Positions 17,231-25,774 of a DNA stretch of 64,000 nt are shown piece after piece (position 1 is the stretch's first letter; the number at the start of each line of letters is the position of its first letter). Under the pieces are notes generated by a model that saw only the letters and a list, made by a program, of their open reading frames with translations, did no database searches and had not been told where the DNA came from. Origin of the DNA: JABDMH01 sp965223105. GTDB taxonomy: Bacteria; Bacteroidota; Bacteroidia; Chitinophagales; Saprospiraceae. Position numbers and translations under genes: made by a program. The stretch covers positions 3,906,001 to 3,970,000 of the forward strand of contig OZ244987.1 of the NCBI GenBank assembly GCA_965223105.1, given 5' to 3'.

Positions 17231-18046
17231 CTACTTGATGAGTGGTTGTAGATTTTCATTAATCCATTGTCCATCTTTGATGGTTAGTCCATCAGGATCA
17301 GTAATAGCCTCATCACATTCATCTTCCATAATGATCCAGCCGTGGAAATCTGTCTCGATGAGATAATTGGTAATACCAGTAAAATCGATGATCCCTTCTC
17401 CAGTCGGTGCCCATTCACCATTTTCAAACATGTCTTTATAATGTATGAGGTTGACTTCAGATCGGTATTGTTTCACAACGGCAAGAGGATTCATTCCGCC
17501 CTTCGCTATATGACCGACATCAGGGCAAAAACCGATGACATCGCGATCCAAACCCGATAATAAAACTTCATAGTCTTCAGCAGTCCGGAAGACCGAACCC
17601 TGTGGAGAATTAGGGTGCTTAGAACAAATAATGCCGCGGTTTCCCGCCCTGCGAGCAATGGCATTCACGCAGGCAATGCAGTTTTTTTGTCTCTCCCTCA
17701 AATCCTTGCGATCATCTTGGGGCATTTGTACGAGCAAGAGTATAGTTTCGGGAAAATATTTGAGAAAATCGATCCATTGATCTGCTCTTACTCGCTCATC
17801 TTCGGTCTCTTCAGAATGGAGCCAGTCTTCGACAATACATAATACCGCCAGATCGAGGTTATAGAGTTCCAAGGCCTCTTGCATCAACATCGGATCTGAG
17901 AGATGTTTCAAGAAACTGCTTTCAGGTTCAATTCCGTCAAATCCAGCCCGCTTGCAGATGTCCATGATATGCTCCAACCTCCCTTTGTATTGTTCTCCAG
18001 GCATTTGCCAAGTATAGGTTTCGCAGCCAATCTTGATTTTATTCAT
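17231..18046 (-). CDS. Sugar phosphate isomerase/epimerase-like TIM barrel (third of three)
   Basis: A 271-residue AP endonuclease-2/xylose-isomerase-like TIM barrel: K-I-G-C-E-T-Y-T-W at the first strand, G-F-D-G-I-E-P-E-S, C-S-K-H-P-N-S near the middle, G-F-C-P-D-V-G-H-I-A-K-G-G for the metal-binding Asp/His strand, H-Y-K-D-M and G-W-I-I-M-E-D-E-C at the end. These give the usual Glu, Asp, His, Glu divalent-metal site. Such enzymes isomerise or epimerise keto sugars or cleave 3-keto-glycosides. No signal peptide. Its ATG overlaps the stop of the alpha/beta hydrolase gene by 4 bp. Last gene of the operon. Confidence 0.8.
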   Translation of the reverse strand: MNKIKIGCETYTWQMPGEQYKGRLEHIMDICKRAGFDGIEPESSFLKHLSDPMLMQEALELYNLDLAVLCIVEDWLHSEETEDERVRADQWIDFLKYFPETILLLVQMPQDDRKDLRERQKNCIACVNAIARRAGNRGIICSKHPNSPQGSVFRTAEDYEVLLSGLDRDVIGFCPDVGHIAKGGMNPLAVVKQYRSEVNLIHYKDMFENGEWAPTGEGIIDFTGITNYLIETDFHGWIIMEDECDEAITDPDGLTIKDGQWINENLQPLIK

Positions 18047-18867
18047 GTTTCAGTATTGATATCACTATGGTCCAATAGGAAATTGAGGGTGGACTTGTTG
18101 AATTTTATGAGGTCTTCCCAATGATGCACATGCCCTCCTTCTGGAAATTCAACCATAACAGATCCTTCAATTTTATCATGTAAAATCTGTGAAAATGCTG
18201 GTGGTGTAAAAATATCCATCAGTCCAACAGTGATCAAAGTGGGTACTTTAATGCTCTGCAGACGGTCTACCGTGTCATGATGTATGCAAGCATCCAACTG
18301 TCCTTCAAAGCCAGCTCTGGATTGAGGTTTAGGATTATTGGCCGCACTCATTTGGGCATCCTTCAGATCATCCAAGTGCTTTTCGTAATATGGAGGAGCG
18401 AAGATCCACAATTGTAATAATTCCATAAAGTCTTCAGGAGTACTGGTAACTCTCAGCTTTTTTAGATTTTTATAAACTGTTTTTGCATAGTTATTAAATC
18501 TGGGCCAAGTAGAAACTAAAACTAAGGCGTTTACCCGATTAGAATAAAGTATTGCGAGTTCCTGTGCGATAGCTCCTCCCATAGATATACCGGCAACCTG
18601 AGCAGAATCGATATGTAAATCATCCATTACGTTAATGGTATCTTGAGCCATCATTGCTGTCGTATAAGGTCCAGCTGGAGCATCTGATTTTCCCACACCA
18701 CGGTTATCTATCAATATACATTGGAAATATTGCGCATAAACGGCAGCGTGTTTCTCCCAGACACTGCCATCAGCACCAAAACCCATAAGAAGGACCAGTG
18801 GTGGGCCTTCACCCCTAACTTGAAAATAGATTTTTGCTCCCCCTGAATTGATGTATCCTTCCTGCAT
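18043..18867 (-). CDS. Alpha/beta-hydrolase fold protein
   Basis: The 274-residue protein shows an alpha/beta-hydrolase outline: G-P-P-L-V-L-L-M-G-F-G with the oxyanion region, D-N-R-G-V-G-K-S, the nucleophile elbow G-I-S95-M-G-G, V-G-L-M-D-I-F-T-P-P for the acid, and G-G-H-V-H-H-W for the catalytic His. It resembles 3-oxoadipate enol-lactonase-like and esterase families; the substrate is unknown. Cytoplasmic. It sits between two epimerase genes, 3 bp after one and overlapping the other by 4 bp, so it is part of a sugar-processing operon and might act as a lactonase or deacylase there. Confidence 0.82.
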   Translation of the reverse strand: MQEGYINSGGAKIYFQVRGEGPPLVLLMGFGADGSVWEKHAAVYAQYFQCILIDNRGVGKSDAPAGPYTTAMMAQDTINVMDDLHIDSAQVAGISMGGAIAQELAILYSNRVNALVLVSTWPRFNNYAKTVYKNLKKLRVTSTPEDFMELLQLWIFAPPYYEKHLDDLKDAQMSAANNPKPQSRAGFEGQLDACIHHDTVDRLQSIKVPTLITVGLMDIFTPPAFSQILHDKIEGSVMVEFPEGGHVHHWEDLIKFNKSTLNFLLDHSDINTET

Positions 18868-18870
18868 TAT

Positions 18871-19773
18871 CTATGAAACTTGGTCAATAATTTTTCTGAT
18901 AAAGGGTATTGCTGTAGGCGCATCCTTTTCAGTTGTTGAGCAGAAGCAAAAATCAACGCACCACCATTCCAACTGTCCGATCCACTCCTTTCCAGCTTGA
19001 AAAAAGGCTGGAAAATCAATAAGACCCTCACCAAATGGAGTATGCTTGCTGGTTTCATCTTCCTGATAAAGTGTTCCGTCACTGTCAATCAAATGCAAAT
19101 GACCAATCCTACCTTCAAGCATTTGAGCATACTCGATGATTCCTCCTGGTAAGATCTCTTTTTCACCGGTTTGCCTGGCACCAACTACAGCTCCCATATA
19201 AGCATGACTCGTATCAAAGAGCACTTTAAAATGAGAATGATTCACCGCGTTGAGCAAGTTAAGCACTTCCGAGGGTTTGTTTAGCCAAAATCCAGGTTCA
19301 AACTCCCACACCAGGATCACCCCGGCCTGCCGACAAATTTCTGCTGCAGCCTGCCAGGTATCCACCAAACTTGCGAATATTCGGCTATAGGTCGTATCAT
19401 CGAGTTCTGCTGGAGGACTCACGGTGTCTACACGCAAAACAGGGATTTCCATCCGGTTACAAAATCGCAAGCATTTTTCGATGACCTCAAGATAGTCTAC
19501 AGTCTTCATGAAGGCAGGTGGAAATTCCCGGAGATCTGGTGCGTAACCAGAAATGCCAAGATTCAATTCGTCAAGATGACTTCTCAAAGCGGCACATTTT
19601 TCGTCCGAATCAAAAACACCACAATGAGGATGTGGATGAAAGCCACTGATCTCAATGCCCTCGTAACCTACATCTGCTGCAAAATGAAGAACCCTCTCGA
19701 AAGACCAAGGCTCCCGCTCGTAAGGGCCAACCACAAAAGCCCAGCTACCCAGGGCAAGTTTTGAAGTTTCCAT
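18871..19773 (-). CDS. Sugar phosphate isomerase/epimerase-like TIM barrel (second of three)
   Basis: The 300-residue protein opens L-A-L-G-S-W-A-F-V and G-Y-E-G-I-E-I-S-G-F-H-P-H-P-H, a His-rich loop after the second strand. Later strands give L-V-W-E-F-E-P-G, V-L-F-D-T-S-H-A-Y-M-G and H-L-H-L-I-D-S-D-G-T-L, with Glu/Asp/His metal ligands of the xylose-isomerase-like family. It is distinct from the two other barrels of the operon. Cytoplasmic. The gene begins 37 bp after the first epimerase gene and its stop is 3 bp before the hydrolase start. Reaction not predictable beyond isomerase, epimerase or related lyase. Confidence 0.8.
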   Translation of the reverse strand: METSKLALGSWAFVVGPYEREPWSFERVLHFAADVGYEGIEISGFHPHPHCGVFDSDEKCAALRSHLDELNLGISGYAPDLREFPPAFMKTVDYLEVIEKCLRFCNRMEIPVLRVDTVSPPAELDDTTYSRIFASLVDTWQAAAEICRQAGVILVWEFEPGFWLNKPSEVLNLLNAVNHSHFKVLFDTSHAYMGAVVGARQTGEKEILPGGIIEYAQMLEGRIGHLHLIDSDGTLYQEDETSKHTPFGEGLIDFPAFFQAGKEWIGQLEWWCVDFCFCSTTEKDAPTAIPFIRKIIDQVS

Positions 19774-19810
19774 TTATTGAAGGCTTTTTGTGGTTAAGGT
19801 CACTTCCCCT

Positions 19811-20656
19811 CTACACCATATCCCACATCTTCCGAATAAATTTATATCCATCGCGATAAATTTCCTCCATAGTGGGTTGAAAATTTCGCCAAACATTAAT
19901 TGCTGAAGCAAATTCTGGATTATTTCTGCTAAATGCTTCAATGGTCAACCATCCCTCATAATCGATCTCACGAAGTCCGTCAAAAACTGCTTGCCAATTT
20001 ACCTGACCGCTTCCTGGTGTACCCCGATCACTTTCAGAGATATGAACATGAGCGATGTGACTGGCATGGGAAGTGATCACTTCTCTCATTGACTTCTCTT
20101 CAATGTGCGCATGGTGTGTATCGAAGATCATGCGAAGATTTGGATGGTCAACCGCTTGGATCAATTCTGCAATATCTCCCAACGTATTGTACAAGTAGCA
20201 CTCAAACCGGTTTAGGGCCTCAGGTGTGAGAACAATATTGTAGGGTGCTGCAATCTCAGCTGCTGCTCTTAAAACCTCCGCACTTCTTTTACGCTCTTCA
20301 ACCGTTGGTGGTTGTCCAGAAAAGGAAGCAAAAGCCGAATGGAAAGGACCTCCAATGATCTCTGCCCCCATAGCTGCACCCATCTCAATTCGCCATTTCA
20401 TTTGTTCAATAGCTTTCTGCCGAATGGCTGGGTCAGGACTTGCGGGGTTCCCATCATCAAACAAGGAAGTGACTGCAGTACATCCTAAATCAAGGTCTTG
20501 CAGTATCTTGCCTATCCTCTCATAGTCCGAGGATTTACCTTCGCCAATAGGGATTTCAATACCTTCATACCCAGTTGCCTTCAGGTCTTCCAAAATAGGA
20601 TGATAGGCTTCTGTGACATGGGCCGTCCAAAGCAACATGTTCATACCAATTTTCAT
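19811..20656 (-). CDS. Sugar phosphate isomerase/epimerase-like TIM barrel (first of three; D-tagatose-3-epimerase-like)
   Basis: From the ATG at 20656 (M-K-I-G-M-N-M-L-L-W) the product has 281 residues, the normal length; the frame extends upstream to a TTG at 20710 without family support. Visible metal and substrate motifs: G-Y-E-G-I-E-I-P, L-T-P-E-A-L-N-R-F-E, M-I-F-D-T-H-H-A-H-I-E-E, H-V-H-I-S-E-S-D-R-G-T-P-G and W-L-T-I-E-A-F. This is close to D-tagatose/D-psicose 3-epimerases and hydroxypyruvate isomerase-like enzymes. It is the promoter-proximal gene of the four-gene minus-strand operon and faces the structured element at 20.8-21.1 kb. Confidence 0.83.
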   Translation of the reverse strand: MKIGMNMLLWTAHVTEAYHPILEDLKATGYEGIEIPIGEGKSSDYERIGKILQDLDLGCTAVTSLFDDGNPASPDPAIRQKAIEQMKWRIEMGAAMGAEIIGGPFHSAFASFSGQPPTVEERKRSAEVLRAAAEIAAPYNIVLTPEALNRFECYLYNTLGDIAELIQAVDHPNLRMIFDTHHAHIEEKSMREVITSHASHIAHVHISESDRGTPGSGQVNWQAVFDGLREIDYEGWLTIEAFSRNNPEFASAINVWRNFQPTMEEIYRDGYKFIRKMWDMV

Positions 20657-20804
20657 GGTAACTGGTTGTTGGTTGAGGGCACTCAATATATTAAAATTGG
20701 TCTGATTCAAGGTGAACCCGGGGTGAAGAGTAGAGGAGAAAAGTAAATGGTTCTTCCCACCAGATTTTCGTCAGACCTCGACAACTTACATGGCAAGGCC
20801 ATAA

Positions 20805-21130
20805 GTGATTAGTGAGTCTACTCCGAAAAGGTTACCAAATCGAAAATGGCTCTTTTGGCGAGCTTACCCCGCTACGCCAAGGCTTCGACGGAACAGGCCA
20901 TTTTTCTCAATCGGCTGATACTCAGGCATGCCGCTCACCCGCTGTAGGCGGTTATCTCCGCACCTTTCCTCCTTCCTTCGGTCGGAGATCGCTCGATAGT
21001 CTCGAAAAAGTGAAAATCTCACCTGATTTCTATCAAAACAAACCTAAAGGCCCGACTCTGTCCGTCAGGCGGGTCCAAAGTAGGCTCATTTTATGAAAAT
21101 GGCACTTTCCGGAGTAGCCTCACTAGTAAT
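20805..21130. repeat. About 325-bp structured element with imperfect inverted ends, between divergent sugar operons
   Basis: The left end (20805-20830) and the complement of the right end (21105-21130) match at 21 of 26 positions; the core is TAGTGAGnCTACTCCG. Inside are further pairings: GAAAATGGC (20842-20850) with GCCATTTTTC (20897-20906), TTGGCG with CGCCAA (within 20855-20880), ATCTCCG with CGGAGAT (20954-20960 and 20993-20999 region), and GGCCCG with CGGGTCC (21050-21077). It could be a MITE-like or dispersed repeat, or one large RNA fold. No coding frame of note fits it. A terminator-like hairpin follows at once, before nagB. Confidence 0.55.
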
Positions 21131-21162
21131 TTACTCTCAATAATGTTGAGTAATTTTTTTTT
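21131..21162 (+). terminator. Intrinsic terminator-like hairpin just upstream of nagB
   Basis: TTA-CT-CTCAA, loop TAATG, TTGAG-TAA, then nine T (21154-21162). The stem is A/T-rich with a two-base bulge, but the T-run is clear. No plus-strand gene ends here, since the upstream operon points away; the only transcript it could stop is one that starts in or before the structured element. It lies 27 bp before the nagB ATG. Confidence 0.55.
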
Positions 21163-21189
21163 CAGATCTTCGGCAACAACCATTTCACC

Positions 21190-21936
21190 ATGCAAATCAA
21201 TATCAGCAAGGATGCCAACAGCCTGGGCCAAGAAGCCGCTCACAAAGCCAAAGAACTCATCTTACAACAAATCGAACTTGAAAATGAGGTCAATATCATA
21301 CTTGCTACCGGCGCCAGTCAATTTTCTGTATTAGAACATTTGATTGCTGCTGAGATAGATTGGAGTAAAGTCACCATGTTTCATCTTGACGAATACATTG
21401 GCCTTGCCGAAGATCATGATGCCAGCTTTAGAAAATATCTGAGAAACAGGTTTTTAAAACCCGTAGATTATCAGTGTCGATACCACCTTATAGATGGAAA
21501 CGTACCTAATCCACAGGAAGAATGTGATCGCGTATCTGCAATTATCGAAAAGCATCCCATTCACGTTGCGTTGATTGGCATTGGAGAAAATGGTCACTTG
21601 GCTTTCAATGATCCACCGGCCGATTTTGAAACTGAAGAACCGTATATCGTAGTAGAACTGGACCACGCTTGTCGCAAACAGCAAATGGGCGAAGGTTGGT
21701 TTCCAACTATTGACGATGTGCCAGAGCAGGCCATATCGATGAGTATCCAGCAAATTCTAAAAAGCAAGCACCTCATCGTATCGGTACCGGATAAAAGAAA
21801 AGCTGAAGCGGTGAAATGTGCCGTTGAAGGTCCCCTTACCAATGAATGTCCTGCCTCCATTCTTCGTACCCATCCCAACTGCTCTTTGTATCTAGATGAA
21901 GAAAGTGCCTCCCTATTGACGAAAGATCGGATGTAA
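21190..21936 (+). CDS. nagB: Glucosamine-6-phosphate deaminase-like protein (NagB family)
   Basis: The 248-residue protein fits the NagB/6-phosphogluconolactonase superfamily: L-A-T-G-A-S-Q phosphate loop (38-44), F-H-L-D67-E68-Y active-site acids, and G-I-G-E-N134-G-H136-L-A-F-N-D141-P. The His of the catalytic loop is kept; the E. coli Asp141 position is Asn, and the E. coli Glu148 position is Asp. GlcN-6-P deaminases convert glucosamine-6-P to fructose-6-P and ammonia. The nearby NagA-like deacetylase at 25.8 kb supports that role, but the Glu-to-Asp change leaves room for a related isomerase. Cytoplasmic. It is preceded by a terminator-like hairpin and the structured element. Confidence 0.8.
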   Translation: MQINISKDANSLGQEAAHKAKELILQQIELENEVNIILATGASQFSVLEHLIAAEIDWSKVTMFHLDEYIGLAEDHDASFRKYLRNRFLKPVDYQCRYHLIDGNVPNPQEECDRVSAIIEKHPIHVALIGIGENGHLAFNDPPADFETEEPYIVVELDHACRKQQMGEGWFPTIDDVPEQAISMSIQQILKSKHLIVSVPDKRKAEAVKCAVEGPLTNECPASILRTHPNCSLYLDEESASLLTKDRM

Positions 21937-22014
21937 GCCAACGCCCAAATATTTGAAATGGTAAATAGGCCCGGTTTGGCAAATACATAGGTTCCAAAAC
22001 TAGAAGGAAGGTCA

Positions 22015-23829
22015 ATGATCAAAATACGATGTACAATGGATTCTAACTTTAGGAACTGTGTGTTTAGGGGATGGAGCCAACTGCTGATTATTTACTTTGT
22101 CCTATCGGTTTCTCAAGTGCAGGGTCAATCGACCAATTGGTGGAATCCGGTTCAACATTCCTTTCCGGTCATTGAAGGTCAAGCCTTTGTTGGTACTTTG
22201 GAAGCGCCTTTTGACCGCCTTCCCCAATCTGCCAAGAACCAGGTCAGGGAGGCCGTCTGGAATCTCTCTCGAGAAAGTGCAGGAATGATGATCCGCTTCC
22301 GCACCAATGCTTCGAGCATCAGTGTCAGATACATGGTATCCTCGGATTTTGCCATGAACCACATGCCGGCAACTGGTGTAAGCGGTGTGGATTTATATTC
22401 CATCTCGAACGACGGTGATTGGATGTGGTGCCGGGGAAGAAGAGAATTTTCTGATACTGTGCGATATCATTTTGGGCAGCTCAAACCTGGTGATGGCTAT
22501 CACCGCAGGGGACGAGAATATCGTCTCTACCTTCCCTTATACAATCAAGTCAACTGGTTGGAGATTGGCGTTGAGGATACATCGTATTTCGAACCCTTGC
22601 CAGTCAGAATGGAAAAACCCATCGTCGTATATGGTACATCGATTGCCCAGGGTGCCTGTGCATCAAGGCCTGGGATGGCATGGACCAATATTCTCGGTAG
22701 AATTGTTGACTTACCGGTCATTAATCTGGCCTTTTCCGGGAATGGAAGATTAGAGCCTGAAGTGGTGGATTATATCGCACAAATTGATGCCCAACTTTTT
22801 ATTCTCGACTGTTTGCCGAATTTGACCAATCCTGATCTGTATCCAGACAAAGAAGTAATCCAGAGGGTAAGTCAAACCGTCAACGCCATAAGAATGCGGT
22901 GGCCCGATGTTCCCATTCTACTTACCGAGCATGCCGGATATACTGATGAATTAACGAATGAAAAAAGGGCGTTATCCTATCGACGGGTCAATGCCGCACA
23001 ACAGTTTGCCTACACTGATCTTATACGTGCAGGCTCTAGGCACATCTACTATTTGCCTCATCATGAGATTGGGCTCACCTTGGATGACATGGTAGATGGC
23101 ACTCATCCCAACGATTTGGGCATGCAACACTATGCAGAAGCCTACGAAGAGAAGGTTCGACAGATTCTTCACATGGAGGTGGGAACTTTTGCGACTACCA
23201 GGCCGCGCACTCAGTTTAGAGAACCCGATAATTATGATTGGGAGAAACGACATCGAAGCATTTTAAAAGGCAATACAATAAACCCCCCAAAGAAGATCAT
23301 TCTTAGCAACTCCATCATCCATTTTTGGGGAGGTGAACCTTTTGGACAAATGCAACGGGAATCGGCCACTTGGGATGAATATTTGACGCCTATGGGTGTG
23401 AAAAATTATTCCTATGGCTGGGACCGGATTGAAAACGTACTCTGGCGAGTATACCACGGAGAACTGGATGGGTTTCAGGCTGAAAAAATCATGGTAATGA
23501 TCGGCACCAACAATTTACACCTTAATTCTGATGAGGAAATACTGAGTGGCTTGAAATTACTGACACAAGCCATAGGAGCTAGACAGCCAAAAGCTGAAAT
23601 ACTGCTGATGGGCTTGTTGCCAAGAAGAGGCTACGAATCCCGGATTGTATCCCTTAATCATAAGATAGCCCAACTGGCAGGTCAGTTAAAAGTAGTGTAT
23701 AATGATCTGGGTCAAGTTTTGCTTCAAGCCAATGGAAATATCGATGAACACCTTTTTAGTGATGGACTACACCCCAACAAGGAAGGTTATCTGTTGATGA
23801 GACGGGGACTAGTAGCGATGTTGAAGTAA
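22015..23829 (+). CDS. Secreted two-domain SGNH/GDSL esterase
   Basis: The 604-residue protein has a signal peptide (hydrophobic 21-36, ending Q-V-Q-G-Q). Then come an N-terminal jelly-roll domain with the G-V-D-L-Y motif (124-128; SGNH_hydro N-terminal family), a first SGNH domain with Ser209 in Y-G-T-S-I and D361-G-T-H364-P, and a second SGNH domain with Ser433 in S-N-S-I, G-T-N-N (497-500) and D583-G-L-H586-P. Both catalytic sites are complete. Homologues include acetylxylan and sialate O-acetylesterases; two esterase domains in one protein are unusual but seen in Bacteroidota. Start could be ATG 22015 or 22036. It lies between nagB and the symporter, suggesting it de-acetylates a sugar or glycan before uptake. 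Confidence 0.85.
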   Translation: MIKIRCTMDSNFRNCVFRGWSQLLIIYFVLSVSQVQGQSTNWWNPVQHSFPVIEGQAFVGTLEAPFDRLPQSAKNQVREAVWNLSRESAGMMIRFRTNASSISVRYMVSSDFAMNHMPATGVSGVDLYSISNDGDWMWCRGRREFSDTVRYHFGQLKPGDGYHRRGREYRLYLPLYNQVNWLEIGVEDTSYFEPLPVRMEKPIVVYGTSIAQGACASRPGMAWTNILGRIVDLPVINLAFSGNGRLEPEVVDYIAQIDAQLFILDCLPNLTNPDLYPDKEVIQRVSQTVNAIRMRWPDVPILLTEHAGYTDELTNEKRALSYRRVNAAQQFAYTDLIRAGSRHIYYLPHHEIGLTLDDMVDGTHPNDLGMQHYAEAYEEKVRQILHMEVGTFATTRPRTQFREPDNYDWEKRHRSILKGNTINPPKKIILSNSIIHFWGGEPFGQMQRESATWDEYLTPMGVKNYSYGWDRIENVLWRVYHGELDGFQAEKIMVMIGTNNLHLNSDEEILSGLKLLTQAIGARQPKAEILLMGLLPRRGYESRIVSLNHKIAQLAGQLKVVYNDLGQVLLQANGNIDEHLFSDGLHPNKEGYLLMRRGLVAMLK

Positions 23830-23895
23830 GATGATTAGCCCTCGTTCCCTTTGCCCTTTTTTATTCGCTCAATTTTCAAGTATCTTGGAGTACTT

Positions 23896-25554
23896 ATGAG
23901 CAGTATCGACCTTACGGTCCTGATTTTATATTTCGTGGGAATCACTGCCTATGGCATCTGGGTTTCCAGAAAAGCCAAATCGAGTGATCAATATTTTCGT
24001 GGTGGTCGTCGATTCCGGTGGTGGACTATGATGGGGCAAGCTTTCGGTACCGGCACTCATGCTGAGATGCCGGTGGGTCAAGCTGGAGCTGCTTTTCAAA
24101 GTGGATTCGCAACGATCTGGTATCAATGGAAAAACCTGTTAATCACTCCATTTTATTGGCTCATTGCGCCCTGGTACCGGCGCAGTCAGAGAACTACTGT
24201 CGCGGAGCTGGTCCGAGATCGTTATGGAGAACGTGTTGGACTCATTTATACGGTATTTGCCATCTTGTTTTTTGTCTTTATTATGGGGATGATGCTGCAG
24301 GGAGCAGCCAAAGTGATTTCGGTTGCCACGGGAGGTTTGATCTCCTCAAATGGTGTGGTCATCGTAATGACCATTGCATTCATCATCTACAGTTATGTAG
24401 GAGGTCTGGTAGCAGCTGCGCATACTGAGTTTGTCCAAGGTTTATTAATCATTATTCTTTCATTTTTACTAATTCCGGCGGGACTGCAACACATTGGTGG
24501 ATTTGCTGAGATGCGAAATGCCCTGCCATCCAATTATTTTACTCTTTTTGATGAATCTTCTGACCTGGGTTTTTTTACGATCAGTATGCTGGCCCTAAAT
24601 GGCATTGTCGGCATTACTGCCCAACCACATATGATGTCAATTTTTGCCAGTGGCAACAGTGAGCGAGCTGGACGGATCGGGCAGACTTACGGAACTTTTG
24701 TCAAGCGTTTTGTTACCATCGGATGGACACTTACTGGCATAATTGTAGCCGCATTGATCATCCAGGAAAATATTCAATTGGAGGATCCAGAGCATGCTTT
24801 TGGCTATGCCACTCGTACCTTGTTGGGACCGGGTTTATTGGGATTAATGTTGGCCTGTCTACTTGCTGCGAACATGTCCTCTTGTTCTAATTTCATGGTC
24901 AATCTCGGAGCGCTTTTCGTGAAGGATATTTATACGCCCTATTTTAATCCCACCCTCACAGACCGGCAAACATTGCGTATTGGCAAACGTGCCGGTTTAT
25001 TGCTCACCCTCTCTGGTGTACTATTTGCATTAACCATTGAAAATGTATTGGCGGCCTTTTTATTTACCGAAACCATCGCGGCATTTATGGGCATCATGAT
25101 TTTTGGAGGTTTCCTCTGGAAAGGAGCAAATGCGAAAGGAGCCGTGGCTTCGTTAATTGTGGCATTCCTGATTTATTACGTCATTAATTATCTGGATACT
25201 GGTGAATTACAACTCATTTACCGTTGGACTGCCATGCCCTTTGCTTGGGCAATGCTGGGCGGGTTTGCTGCACTCTATGTCGTAAGTAAGCTTCTTCCGA
25301 GCCCGATCAAGGAACATTTTTTTGATCGAATGCGAAATTTGGCACCAGATGATCGTGAAGAGGGGGAACCAGCTCTGGCAGCACTGTCAGGGCAAGATCT
25401 CCTCTTATTGGATTTGCCGGGATGGTTCTCCAAGAAAAGGTGGTCAAATTTCTATCATCGTTATAAGGAAGACTGGCTTGGATTTTTACTAGCCTGGGGT
25501 TTTGTGGCTGGCCTAATATTCCTAGCTTGGCTGGTATTGCAACTCGGAAAATAG
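23896..25554 (+). CDS. Sodium:solute symporter family transporter
   Basis: Starting at ATG 23896 the protein has 552 residues and about 13 membrane helices, the normal SSS layout; the frame is open back to 23851 but the family begins near here (S-S-I-D-L-T-V-L-I-L-Y-F). Conserved are the post-helix-1 loop S-S-D-Q-Y-F-R-G-G-R and the G-T-G-T-H-A-E segment in helix 2 region. Members couple Na+ to uptake of sugars, sialic acid, amino acids or other solutes. Position between an esterase and NagA suggests a sugar or amino sugar. A hairpin (25571-25586) follows the stop. Confidence 0.88.
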   Translation: MSSIDLTVLILYFVGITAYGIWVSRKAKSSDQYFRGGRRFRWWTMMGQAFGTGTHAEMPVGQAGAAFQSGFATIWYQWKNLLITPFYWLIAPWYRRSQRTTVAELVRDRYGERVGLIYTVFAILFFVFIMGMMLQGAAKVISVATGGLISSNGVVIVMTIAFIIYSYVGGLVAAAHTEFVQGLLIIILSFLLIPAGLQHIGGFAEMRNALPSNYFTLFDESSDLGFFTISMLALNGIVGITAQPHMMSIFASGNSERAGRIGQTYGTFVKRFVTIGWTLTGIIVAALIIQENIQLEDPEHAFGYATRTLLGPGLLGLMLACLLAANMSSCSNFMVNLGALFVKDIYTPYFNPTLTDRQTLRIGKRAGLLLTLSGVLFALTIENVLAAFLFTETIAAFMGIMIFGGFLWKGANAKGAVASLIVAFLIYYVINYLDTGELQLIYRWTAMPFAWAMLGGFAALYVVSKLLPSPIKEHFFDRMRNLAPDDREEGEPALAALSGQDLLLLDLPGWFSKKRWSNFYHRYKEDWLGFLLAWGFVAGLIFLAWLVLQLGK

Positions 25555-25570
25555 AGACCAAGAAATTTAG

Positions 25571-25595
25571 ATTGACAGTTGTCAATCGAGATTTT
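25571..25595 (+). terminator. Weak terminator-like hairpin after the symporter gene
   Basis: ATTGAC (25571-25576), loop AGTT, GTCAAT (25581-25586), then CGAGATTTTT. The stem is short and the T-run is separated by four bases, so efficiency is doubtful; partial read-through into nagA would be expected. Confidence 0.4.
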
Positions 25596-25774
25596 TCTGA
25601 TTGTAGTTCAAATCTCTTGCAAATATTAAACGATCCCGTATGGTTTCCCCACCTGCCCGATGGTCCATATCCAACTGGACCAGCTGCGAGTCTGATGCTA
25701 AATATGAGCTGTTTAACTTTTTGTCCCTTTCCCTAAGTGGACTATTCCCAGGACAATTCTTATCTTGACCTGAC

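Noticed and set aside
20812..21096. A 94-codon plus-strand frame inside the structured element
   Set aside because: Its sequence is dominated by inverted repeats and shows no protein-like composition; RNA or repeat is the simpler reading.
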